DNA of 64,000 nt from Dallia pectoralis (Eukaryota; Chordata; Actinopteri; Esociformes; Umbridae). Position numbers and translations under genes: made by a program. The first letter of the stretch is position 1. Every line of letters starts with the position of its first letter. Below the pieces are notes generated by a model. The model worked only from the letters and a program-made list of their open reading frames with translations. It had not been told where the DNA came from and made no database searches. Of this stretch, positions 1 through 10,024 are shown piece by piece. Where the stretch lies: contig CM055760.1 in NCBI GenBank assembly GCA_029465975.1, positions 8,864,580 to 8,928,579 of the forward strand, given 5' to 3'.

Positions 1-3000
1 GTGACATCACAGCGGGGCTGGACCCTGTGGCAGGAGATCACTATTGACAGCAAGTTCAGAGGGAAATACATTTCTATCATGCCATTAGGTGAGTCCAATG
101 TGACCAGAATATGCTCTCATATGAGCCCTATGTGACCAGAATATCCTCTCATATGAGTCTTATGTGACCAGAATATGCTCTCATATGAGTCCTATGTGAC
201 CAGAATATGCTCTCATATGAGCCCTATGTGACCAGAATATGCTCTCATATGAGCCCTATGTGACCAGAATATGCTCTCATATGAGTCCTATGTGACCAGA
301 ATATGCTCTCATATGAGTCCTATGTGACCAGAATATGCTCTCATATGAGCCCTATGTGACCAGAATATGCTCTCATATGAGCCCTATGTGACCAGAATAT
401 GCTCTCATATGAGCCCTATGTGACCAGAATATGCTCTCATATGAGCCCTATGTGACCAGAATATGCTCTCATATGAGCCCTATGTGACCAGAATATGCTC
501 TCATATGAGCCCTATGTGACCAGAATATGCTCTCATATGAGCCCTATGTGACCAGAATATGCTCTCATATGAGCCCTATGTGACCAGAATATGCTCTCAT
601 ATGAGCCCTATGTGACCAGAATATGCTCTCATATGAGCCCTATGTGACCAGAATATGCTCTCATATGAGTCCTATGTGACCAGAATATGCTCTCATATGT
701 GTCCTATGTGACCAGAATATGCTCTCATATGAGTTATGTATAAATAGAATATTCTGTTAGGTGAGATCTGTTTTTGATTTTTTTTTGTTAGTGATATTTG
801 TTTATGCTGCTAATTGTTTCTGTGTCATTGTGTCTAGGTTGCTAATTGTTTCTGTGTCATTGTGTCCAGGTTGCTAATTGTTTCTGTGTCATTGTGTCCA
901 GGTTGCTAATTGTTTCTGTGTCATTGTGTCCAGGTTGCTAATTGTTTCTGTGTCATTGTGTCCAGGTTGCTAATTGTTTCTATGTCATTGTGTTCAGGTT
1001 GCATTCACCTGCAGTTCCACGCCAGTGGGAATCATTATGTGTGGGGCAAAGTGACCTCCACCGTGCACAACATCATTGTAGGCAAACTGTGGATCGACCA
1101 GGTGATTGAGTCACATACTTAATGTGTATTTGTGTATGTGTGTCTACCATCAGGTATATCAAGGCAATACGAATGGCTCCTAAAACAATTGTCAGTCAAG
1201 ATTCCGCACATGCCTGGGCTTGTTCGCTCACAGGACAACCTCAGTTAGATTGTAGGCACCACGGGGGGTCCTGTATAGAAAATCCCTGCTGACAATGCCA
1301 CCCTCCCCACCCCCTGGACGATGCTCGACAAACGGGCTTCCCAACCACTGGTCATCAACATGCTCAAACCAAGACTTTGGTGGTCAGCTGGTCTTACGAA
1401 AAAACTCATAATATGCTGCGGCGTCTGGGAGCCCATCACTCTAAGCTATTTCATTGTGTTTGCATGATCTAGTCAAAAACCCAAAATCTTTCTGTGTCCT
1501 GCTCTGCTTTCATAACTCTCAACAGCGAACTTTATCATGAGTATTGACGTCTATTGTTCGAAGTATTGCAAACACTTATGAACTGGATATATTTTTATTA
1601 GAGATATTAAAAAGCCAGAGCCAATCTGGCAAGGAGAATGTGCAGCCTTGAGTTTAGAATGAACAGTCTGTTTCTCTTTCTGCAGTCTGGTGACATTGAA
1701 ATAGTCAACAACAGGACAAAGGACACCTGCCACCTAAAGTTTGTCCCTTACAGTTATTTTTCCAGAGACCTCCCACGCAAGGTACGTTTCTGGCTTGCCC
1801 TTTCTGAGTCTCTGTGATGCACGCCGACCATTTGAGGAAGTTGGCGTAGAAAACGGCGAGAGACCGTGTCAACCTGCTGGCGTTGTGTCTTCAGGTGACA
1901 GGTGTGGTGGCAGACAGCGAGGGCACCGCCCACTACATCCTGTCTGGCACCTGGGACGACAAAATGGAGAGTGCCAAGGTAGTAGACAGTAGCCGGGGGT
2001 GCGGTGGATCCGAGGGCAAACAGAAGACCGTCTACCAGACCCTCCAACCCAAACTGCTGTGGAAGAAATATCCACTTCCGTAAGATCCGCTTGTCGGCGT
2101 TTCATGACGTCAGCCTTGTGGCGTGTGATGCGGTCAAACCTATTTATTCAAATCCATTGCACCTCCACCCGTCAGTCCTATTCCTGTTTGTCCATCCTCT
2201 CACACCTGTGGGTTTGTTCACCTCTACCTCTCAGGGAAAACGCTGAGAACATGCACTTCTTCTCCTCCATGGCCCTGACCCTAAACGAGCCTGAGGAGGG
2301 CGTGGCCCCAACGGATAGCCGTCTGAGGCCTGACCAACGGCTGATGGAGGCGGGACTGTGGGATGAGGCCAACATCCACAAGCAGCGTCTGGAGGAACAA
2401 CAGAGGCTGGAGAGAAGGAAGAGGGAGGCCCAGGCTATGCAGGCCCTGGAAGAAGGTGAGGAGAGGATGGGAGTCAAAAGGATTACCGGAGACAATATGA
2501 AATGAATGAATGCGTTAAGAACACGTGGGAGTGACTATCCCAAGGAGTCTGGGCGGTACTTCCAATCCAGCCTCAGAGTAGCTCCTGGAGATTTGTGCGA
2601 TGTTTTCCGAAGATCCTAGTGACTCCCGGAGCGGGTCTTTAGACACATGCAACGTACATTTACCCACTTCTCCTAAAATATAGTATGGATAACACATTGT
2701 TAAAGTTTGAACTGCTGATTCACACTTTCTGATGCACTTTAACCACTAATGTCGTTGCAATGTGTGTGTAAAAAATGTGTGGTGGTTTTGTGGAGAGCGG
2801 GAGGGACCCTATTACAATATGGCGTGCCTCAGAAATGTGGAAAAAGTACTGAGGAACATCTGTGGTCTTCTGTCTCTGATTCACTAGGCCAAGACGTTGA
2901 GGGCTTCTTGCCACTGTGGTTTGAGAGGAGGACAGATGATTCCACGGGGGAAAGCACCTTTGTGTACAAGGGTGGATACTGGGAGGCCAAAGACAGACAT

Positions 3001-3030
3001 GACTGGAGTCAGTGTCCTGAGATCTTCTAG
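1..3030 (+). CDS. osbp2: Oxysterol-binding protein 2 (ORP4), C-terminal exons; 5' part lies outside the window
   Basis: Six exons give the last 278 residues of the OSBP-related lipid-binding domain: 1-88, 998-1101, 1686-1781, 1895-2079, 2235-2455 and 2888-3030 (stop TAG). All junctions are GT-AG and phases agree. Seen: GWTLWQEIT, the core VHNIIVGKLWIDQSGDIEIV, YQTLQPKLLWKKYPLPENAE, APTDSRLRPDQRLMEAG, and the C-terminal GGYWEAKDRHDWSQCPEIF. The segments GNHYVW, GKQKTVYQTL and LTLNEPEEGVAPTDS fit OSBP2 better than OSBP as I recall the two human proteins. The family binds cholesterol/oxysterol and PI4P at ER-Golgi or plasma-membrane contacts; ORP4 is linked to PLC signalling and cell survival. 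The first visible intron (89-997) is almost entirely made of two minisatellites that touch both splice sites. The N-terminal PH domain and FFAT motif would lie upstream of the window. Confidence 0.93.
89..760 (+). repeat. 32-bp minisatellite starting exactly at the osbp2 5' splice site
   Basis: Twenty 32-bp units run from 89 to 728, followed by a diverged partial unit to about 760. The unit reads roughly ATGAGCCCTATGTGACCAGA followed by ATATGCTCTCAT. The first unit starts at the intron's first base and begins GTGAGTCC; every later unit begins ATGAG, so only the first has a usable GT at that place. Each unit junction contains the perfect 10-bp palindrome CTCATATGAG. Copies differ mainly at one position (GAGCCC or GAGTCC). 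Confidence 0.95.
806..997 (+). repeat. 32-bp minisatellite carrying tandem copies of the osbp2 3' splice site
   Basis: Five full 32-bp units (838-997) and one partial unit (from about 806) have the form GTTGCTAATTGTTTCTGTGT plus CATTGTGTCCAG. AG dinucleotides fall at 836-837, 868-869, 900-901, 932-933, 964-965 and 996-997. The last is the true acceptor of the exon that starts GTTGCATTCAC at 998. Every decoy acceptor is followed by GTTGCTAA, which in the incoming phase reads Gly-Cys-stop. Confidence 0.93.
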
Positions 3031-4000
3031 CTGTGATATCATCACTGGAAGAGCTGAAGGCTCATGAACAGACAGACAATGGGTCCCCGGACTGCAGACA
3101 CAAGATGTAGACTTTTTGTCCAAGTGTGGGAATTTGTGTTTCAGAGAGCGCCATCTGTTGAAGAAAAAAAAGAACTGCACTATATATGCCCATATATTGT
3201 CACTAGGGCTGTCATTATGACATATTAGTTGACGATTAATTGTCACACAATTATTTGCGATTGATGATTTAATCGCCTACATTGTAACTGTTATGCCACT
3301 ATTATAGTGTCAGTGGAATAATATTGTGATAGGATACATGGTGGTTTAGGAGATGGTTTCAGATGTGTGGTGTCGTGGTGCGATTTGACCACCACCTTTT
3401 TTTGTGGCAACTTTTATTCGGCTTCAAAGCCTATTGTTGCCAGGGTGGGTGCAGTCGTTTTCGGCTTGGGGACTGTCACTAAATCTATGTTGTTTAAGGT
3501 TGTTCTTCACCAAATGCTAAGCATATACGATTCAATTTGCTGACGCATTGTGATGTTTCACATCTCGCTCTTATGCACACAATAGTATAGTCTAGTTATT
3601 TAAAATGGCTGATTTGAAACTATTTTGTAGGCCTTCCTAACGTAGCGAAGTGTGTTTTAATTTGGTTAGAAATGCACAAGGACGATTCATTTTTTTTTTC
3701 TTCAAATGTTAATATGCAATGGGACAACACATTTCTGTCAATGCGTTATTATAATGGGCATTATCTAGAGAAAAGATATGCATGGAAATGACAACTTGAC
3801 TTCCAATAATAGTAAATAATATTTTACAGACGCTTGAGTGTTTTTTCATTTTGTCGATCTGTGTTTATGCAACAAATAGGAAACAGGTTTATTTATAAAA
3901 TAGCCTAATTATGTTATCAAATTTTATATTGATGCATTGCAAAACATTTCTAAACTGGGTTTGAACATACCGAATTAAAGCAAATGGTCTTACGAATGTT

Positions 4001-4161
4001 ATTCAAAAGGTCTTTAGAACCTTTTCAGGCCTTTAGAACCTGGCTTGAAGTCTTTAGAACTTCCAGGTCTTAAGAGCTTCATTCAAAAGGTATTTAGAAC
4101 ATTGTCAGGTCTTTAGAACCTGGTAGAGAAGTCTTTAGAACTTCCAGGTCTTAAGAACTTA
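4001..4161 (+). repeat. 80-bp tandem duplication
   Basis: Two copies, starting at 4001 and 4081, each begin ATTCAAAAGG and contain several spaced TTTAGAAC motifs, ending in AACTTCCAGGTCTTAAGA. A third start (ATTCAAAAG) at 4162 diverges at once. Confidence 0.8.
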
Positions 4162-4179
4162 ATTCAAAAGCTGCTGAAA

Positions 4180-4430
4180 TCAGCTCCATCATGTTTAGTT
4201 TTGACTTTGGGCTCTACTAGCTGTCCCTGCTCGGTTTATAATCTTCAAACATATCAGAATTGTATTCAGGGCCCAGACCGTTCAATGATTTATAGACAAA
4301 AAGCAGCACTTTAAAATCTATTCTGTAACTGACTGGAAGCCAGTGCAAAAAATTTAAAAACCAGAGTGATGTGTTCTATTCTCTTGGTTAACATTCTAGC
4401 AGCAGCATTCTGAATGAGCTGTCAATGTTG
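4180..4430. mobile_element. Possible LINE-derived fragment
   Basis: The stretch with AATGATTTATAGAC, TAACTGACTGGAAGCCAGTG and TAGCAGCAGCATTCTGAATG resembles, from memory, a sequence repeated widely in teleost genomes and linked to non-LTR retrotransposons. No open reading frame is kept. Family and orientation are not settled here. Confidence 0.35.
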
Positions 4431-5229
4431 ATGTGATGCTTGGGTACAGCTGCTCTGCAATAGAAATAGAAAATAGGTGCCTGTTTGAAGTGACTGAGCG
4501 CTTCAATACAACCCATTGTACAGTCTGTGTTTGTCTAAGGAAATCGCATGACTATGTGCTGGGTGTTATGCACCTGCAAATTATAGGTGTGGCTGAAACG
4601 CCTGAGCTCAATAATTAATAGGGTTGTGTACATATGCCAACATATGGTTCATGTAGTCAACAAAACACAAAAAGGTCTATACATCGAAATATTGGTAATA
4701 TTATCGACTTGGGAGATTTGTAATATTTACATTGTGTCAAAATCCTTTACCATGTAGTGTTTTAGTTATTTTGTCCACCTGCAAATGTCTTTGACTGCAG
4801 ACGTGTAATCTTGACCCTCCTCGAATTTCAGTCATTCACCTGTAAAACGGACAAAATTACCTTATAAAATATAAAAGTATTGTTTGTATCATTATGAAAT
4901 ATATTAAACATAAAATGCCCAACGTGACAAAACAATATATCTAGATATTGTTGCATATCTGAAAATCCAATGTATTCTACACTGACAACCCAAACCCAAT
5001 GTTACAAACCGAGGTAGAGTGTCCTTCCTAATTTTAATATTTTGGTGGGACAGAACAGCCTCTCATTGTGATTTCTGTCCCACATGTTATATTTACTTTT
5101 GATATTTGCATTACAAATGTCACAGAGAAAGAGAGAATTCGTCAGCATTTATTCACTCTGTGGCCGCCTACAACTGGTGCTGCTTAAGTCAGGGCAATGA
5201 TATTATAGCGGCTGCCTCTTGACCTCTTG

Positions 5230-6151
5230 ACCTATGCGAGGTCATCATCTGTTCCTGTCTGGTGAACAGAGGGGGTGGCGGTGACGTCAGCTGCGGTGAC
5301 GTCAGCTGCACAGCTGATCGCGGGGGGGCGATAACGAGGCAGCCTGGCAGTGTTTCCCTGGGATGGTTCTGTGATGTTAGTAACCAAGACAGAGATATAC
5401 GACGACAGAGGTAAAAGTGACAACACTTACTATTACTAGTCGTTAATTTTGCGGTCGTGTGTGTGCTGTTCGGTAACCGGGAGCGGGCGGGTCACGTGAT
5501 ATTCGCCCGCTGCTGCTCGGTTCTTTCATTCATTGTAAATATTATGGGGAAACGACTCTGTGATTTCATGTTGTTCCGGATTCCGGACGATCATCATCAT
5601 TTCTGAAATTACATTTGACTAATACTTGATCAGCCACGAGTAGAAAAGGGTTATGACTTCGCTGGCGTGTCCTGATTTGTTTACGCCGAATGATGATGAT
5701 TAGGAACGAAACGGGAAATACATGAGACTTGACGACATGATGTGACGATGATGATGCTGATAATATTCGTGTCTAGTAACTTTCGCGGCCCCATCTTTTC
5801 ACTGTCGTGTCGTCTTTTAATATAATAATAATAATCATAGATTTGATTTAAAGACGCCTTTCTCGGCACTCATGCCGTACTGGGATACATTAAAAACAGG
5901 ACAACAACAAACAAAAAAACAACACCGACAGAAAATATAGCAAATAAGGTAAACCATCAGTTCCTGTTGTACTTATAGGCTTGCTGGTGAGCGGGTGAAA
6001 CGAACCGCGGTACCGGGACTCGTACCGGGAATCATACCGGGAATCGTGAGCCCTCTCCCGCATTAAAGGGAGCGTCTCTCTCGCACTGCAGCTGCTACCG
6101 GAGGTTTCTGTCCGGACTGGCGGGTGCCGGATTCATTCATGGCTAACAAAG
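5230..6151 (+). promoter_or_regulatory. slc35e4: CpG-rich promoter and 5' exon region of slc35e4
   Basis: CpG dinucleotides are frequent from about 5230 to 6120, in contrast to the AT-rich flanks, with GTGACGTCAG repeated at about 5280-5310 (a CRE-like TGACGTCA core, twice in tandem) and GGTCACGTGA near 5490. The stretch ends at a splice donor after 6151 (CAAAG followed by GTAGGA). This looks like the promoter and first noncoding exon of slc35e4. The start of transcription cannot be placed. Confidence 0.6.
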
Positions 6152-6590
6152 GTAGGACAATTGTACTCAGCAAAATGCATAATGGTTTTGTATACTTTTG
6201 TCTAATCATTTTGGTATTTTAAATGGTAACACACGCAAAGGAGGATAGTCCCCTGTTTTAAAATGGAACAACACATCCACTACCCAACTACTACGTAGCC
6301 TGTAAGCAAAACAGTAACACGTGTCTGTGCTTGTTGACACATGCAAGATGACACAGGCAAGCAATGTGTAGTCAGTATAACAGTACAGCAGGTTGGAAAC
6401 TCACGTGTAGCTGTATTTGTTTTATATTAGAGAAGGTTAAAAGGGAAAATGAGATGAGATGCGTTTACAGCAAGCTAACACACCTCTCTGTTTGCCCTGT
6501 GCGATGAGGTTATGCAATAATGTTGGCATTATGGTGTTGTGAGGTCAATGTGTGTTTGACTTCACAGAGACGTGGATAGAAGCAACATGA
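6139..6590 (+). promoter_or_regulatory. Putative spliced uORF whose stop overlaps the slc35e4 start
   Basis: If the donor after 6151 joins the acceptor before 6568, an ATG at 6139 in good context (CATTCATGG) opens an 11-codon frame, MANKETWIEAT, that ends with TGA at 6588-6590. The main slc35e4 ATG is 6587-6589, so start and stop overlap as ATGA. This geometry suggests translational control by reinitiation or leaky scanning. It depends on the inferred splice. Confidence 0.5.
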
Positions 6591-9500
6591 TTAGCACGGA
6601 TGGCCTCTCTAGATGCGAGGCGCGCCGGTGCAAGACGGGGAAAAGACCACTTGCAGAGATGCTGCGTCTTCTGTCTGCTGTCATTGTGTGGCTTGTGACG
6701 GGGATGACCATTTCCGGGCTTAACAAATGGATTTTTGCTGTGTACAACTTCAGGTACCCCCTGCTGCTTTCGGCCCTGCACATGTTGACAGCGATTGTGG
6801 TGGACTATGGGATTATTAAACTGCGAATATTCAAGCACAAGGACGGCATTGACAGGCAGGAGGACCTAACCACCAGTGCCAAGTGCAAGGTGTTTCTGCT
6901 GAGCTTGACATTTTGTGCCAGCATCGCGTTTGGCAACGTGGGCCTGAACTATGTGCAGCTGTCATTCGCCCAAATGATCTACACAACCACGCCGATCTTC
7001 ACCCTGGCCATATCAACCCTGGCACTGGGCAAGCATCACCACATCCTCAAATACACGGCCATGATGCCCATCTGCCTTGGCGCGTCATTTAGCGTCATGG
7101 GCGAGGTTCAGTACGACCACACAGGCTGCTTCTTCGTATTTGCCGCAACGATGCTGAGAGGTGTCAAAACCATTCAGCAAAGTAAGTGAAGTAAAATCTG
7201 CTACGTTTAGACGGTTATTCCGATTTTCATCTTAGAACAAAGCAGAGATGCCCCCAAATATGTGGACTTCACCTAGGGCAGGAGCGTGGGTTAGAAAAAT
7301 TCAAAACAAGAAGTTAAACACTACCAGGATGTTTTAAATGTTGTTTGGATCTGTTGCCCGAGACCGCAGTACAATTTCACCTGAATATGATTAATCATTA
7401 AGCCGCGTTGCTTGGTTGTGGATAATTTACATCCAAAGCCGTCTCTAGAAAGGTGGCATGGTGCTATATGCAGGACGTACATATTGTCTAATTTATTTTG
7501 TTTGAATATTTCATTCACAATTAATACTTAAGTCACACTAGGTAAGAGTAACATGTATTTCGCTAACCCTTTAAAAATCTTCTGACAGACAGATCATTTA
7601 TTTAGCTCTCTAACACCCATGTTGTCAATGATCCCAGATAAAGTTGTCATAGAAAAGGACTATGGACTTACGAAATCTAGTTCAAACTAATTCCATAGTC
7701 ATTTGAAACTTTCCATACTTTGTTGGTGCTGGAATTTTTTTTCTGATGCTTTTGAGTCACTCTTCAAATAGAAGTCTAAGCTCCGATGGTGTGTTGACGG
7801 GCACAAAGGACACCAATGAAACATAGGGCCCATCTACATGGACAACGTAGAAGGAATCATGTTTTCTTTACCCATGAATTGATGTCAGCAGCAGTCAAAT
7901 CCTAAGTGACATCCACAATATAAGTGTCATTATAAGTGACATCCACATTATAGTTATATCATAGTTACAGAAACAACCTTTGACACAACTGGTTGCTAAG
8001 ATAGGCTGTCTTAAGTACAGCAGTAGTATACTGCTAATGTGCCCACTGTCTACACAAATACACACTTGTCAGAGTTGTCAATTTCTGTAAACTATGTATA
8101 GTATAGGAATGCAGACCTTTATTATACAACTAAATGAACGGGGGTTGTACTGTTCTAATTTTGTTTAATCACAGGCTTGTTAAAGATTCCATCCCAATTA
8201 CTGTACACAATTTGACCAGTGACATGTTTATTCTTTTACATGCATTGTCAGTTTATTAATGAGAGAGCAGTACTGGTAAATAGCCTGCTGGTGTGACCAT
8301 TATAACTGGATTTCCATACTACTCAGAATCTCCATTCGGAAAGGCAAATGGAGCTAAATGGTGTCAAGTTTCAGTAGGCTATTTTAAACCTCCCTTCCTT
8401 AAATCTGACTCGGTTCATTTGTATGAGTCATTTCTGTCGTGCACGTGTTGTTTGTTTTGTTACAGATAGTTCACTCCCAAAGTTCACTCCCAAAGTGTCC
8501 ATGCAATTATTTTCATATAAATATAACAGGTTTCCACATTGCAGTTCCTCGAATCTGCCTCAATAGTGACATGTATGAATAGGTTTAAGTTGGTATGTTT
8601 TATGTTTTTTATGCTTTTTTGTTTTTTAAAACAACATTGTTCCGTGACTGTTGATGTTTTATCTGATTGGTTTCGTAGAATCAGTTGCAGGACATGCAAC
8701 ACACAACGATATAAGATGATACCATTATTATCCACCACATCTTGGCTTTTAGAGCTGTTACGGATGTCTCAACGCTTAAAACATTATTATTACATTTTCT
8801 CTTCCAGTCACCTCAAGGTTTTACAAGATATGCAAAACATGCTTCAATAACCCCCGGTGTCATTACTATCCCTGTGGGGACATCTGCTAGTGGATATGCA
8901 AATATCATGTGTTGTTTCTATATGTCGCAACATGTTGTGTGACTCACAGGTCTTTTTTAAACCTATTCTGTAATGGTAGAAATGATGTCAATTTCCTACA
9001 TAAACGTTCCAAATGAAGCCTTGGCATGTATTCACGAAGCATCTCAGAAAAGGTCCTGGGAGTCAGATAAGAGTCGGTTAAAGACCGTGTTAAGACACTA
9101 CCCAGAGAAACTCCGAGCGAGCAGCAACAGCACAAGGTTTCTTAGCACAAAAATGCATGTTTGATAAACCGCAGTGGAAAGATAAGGACGTCCGTCATTG
9201 AACCAATCTAGCTCAACTTCAGACAACCATGGTGAATTTGACTATAACTGTAACTAATGTAGCAACGGTCAATGTTATTCATTTTAGCACAAACCTTGTT
9301 GAACACCCTAAACTATTTCACCAATTCTGCTGGTTTGACAATTCCAAGGAATCACCCTTAAATAACGTTTTATCTCTCCTCCGTCTTGTGCATATTTAAT
9401 CTCTGCACCTAGATCCAAATGGGATGTTGCGTCATAATCTTCACTGTCTAATTTATTTTTGAGTATTCTGCCTCTCTATATCTGGGTCATGACGTTATGG

Positions 9501-10024
9501 CCTTTCCACCCATCTCAGGTATCCTGCTCCAGGATGAGAAGATCAACTCCGTGTTCCTGCTGTACCTGATGTCCATCCCGAGTTTCTGCATCCTGTCTGT
9601 AGCCGCCTTGGTCCTGGAGAACTGGGCTGTTCTCGAGTCCCCGGCGCACTACGATCACAACCTCTGGCTCTTCATCCTGCTCAGCTGCCTGGGATCTGTT
9701 CTGTACAACCTGGCCAGCAGCTCCGTCATCACCCTGACCTCGGCGGTCACTCTGCACATTCTGGGCAACCTGAGCGTGGTGGGCAACCTGCTGCTCTCCC
9801 AGATGCTGTTCCCGAACGAAATGTCGGCGCTCAGCTACGCCGGCGTGGCGCTCACGCTCTCCGGCATGTTGATGTACCAGAACTGTGAGTTTATTTCCAA
9901 CCTCCTGGGCGCCAGGCGAGTGAAAGCCACGGAGGAGGATGTCACCGGGCCGTCACAACCGTTCTCCCAAGACGTTCAGGAGAGGACAGACGACCGGGTT
10001 CTGCGAGAGGACAAGACGGACTGA
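6587..10024 (+). CDS. slc35e4: Solute carrier family 35 member E4
   Basis: Two coding exons, 6587-7181 and 9519-10024, join in phase 1 to give 366 residues. The protein is a ten-helix drug/metabolite-transporter (TPT/nucleotide-sugar type) with features I recall from human SLC35E4: GLNKWIFAVYNF, LLLSALHML, FGNVGLNYVQLSFAQM, TTTPIFTLA, then ILLQDEKIN, SVLYNLASSSVITLTSAVTL, HILGNLSVVGNLLLS and ALSYAGVALTLSGMLMYQNC. The family moves nucleotide sugars or phosphorylated metabolites across Golgi or plastid membranes; the substrate of E4 is not known to me. The hydrophilic tail after about residue 330 is charged and poorly conserved. I chose the ATG at 6587 because the frame upstream has only a GTG and the 5' exon codes in another frame. 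Its place beside osbp2 matches human 22q12. Confidence 0.93.

Larger units (their letters stand above)
3031..5229. other. Intergenic region between osbp2 and slc35e4
   Basis: AT-rich sequence holding the osbp2 3' UTR and spacer. I see no further exon with conserved coding sequence. A two-copy 80-bp tandem repeat (4001-4161) and a LINE-like fragment (about 4180-4430) are the only structures noticed. No clear polyadenylation signal for osbp2 was singled out. Confidence 0.6.

Noticed and set aside
89..728. CRISPR-like array of 32-bp direct repeats
   Set aside because: The repeats are head to tail with no unique spacers, inside a vertebrate intron.
910..1122. 70-residue frame around osbp2 exon 2
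   Set aside because: Only 998-1101 is exon; the remainder is the acceptor minisatellite and intron.
6572..6586. GTG start five codons upstream for slc35e4
   Set aside because: An in-frame ATG follows at 6587 and animals rarely use GTG; the upstream exon is in another frame.
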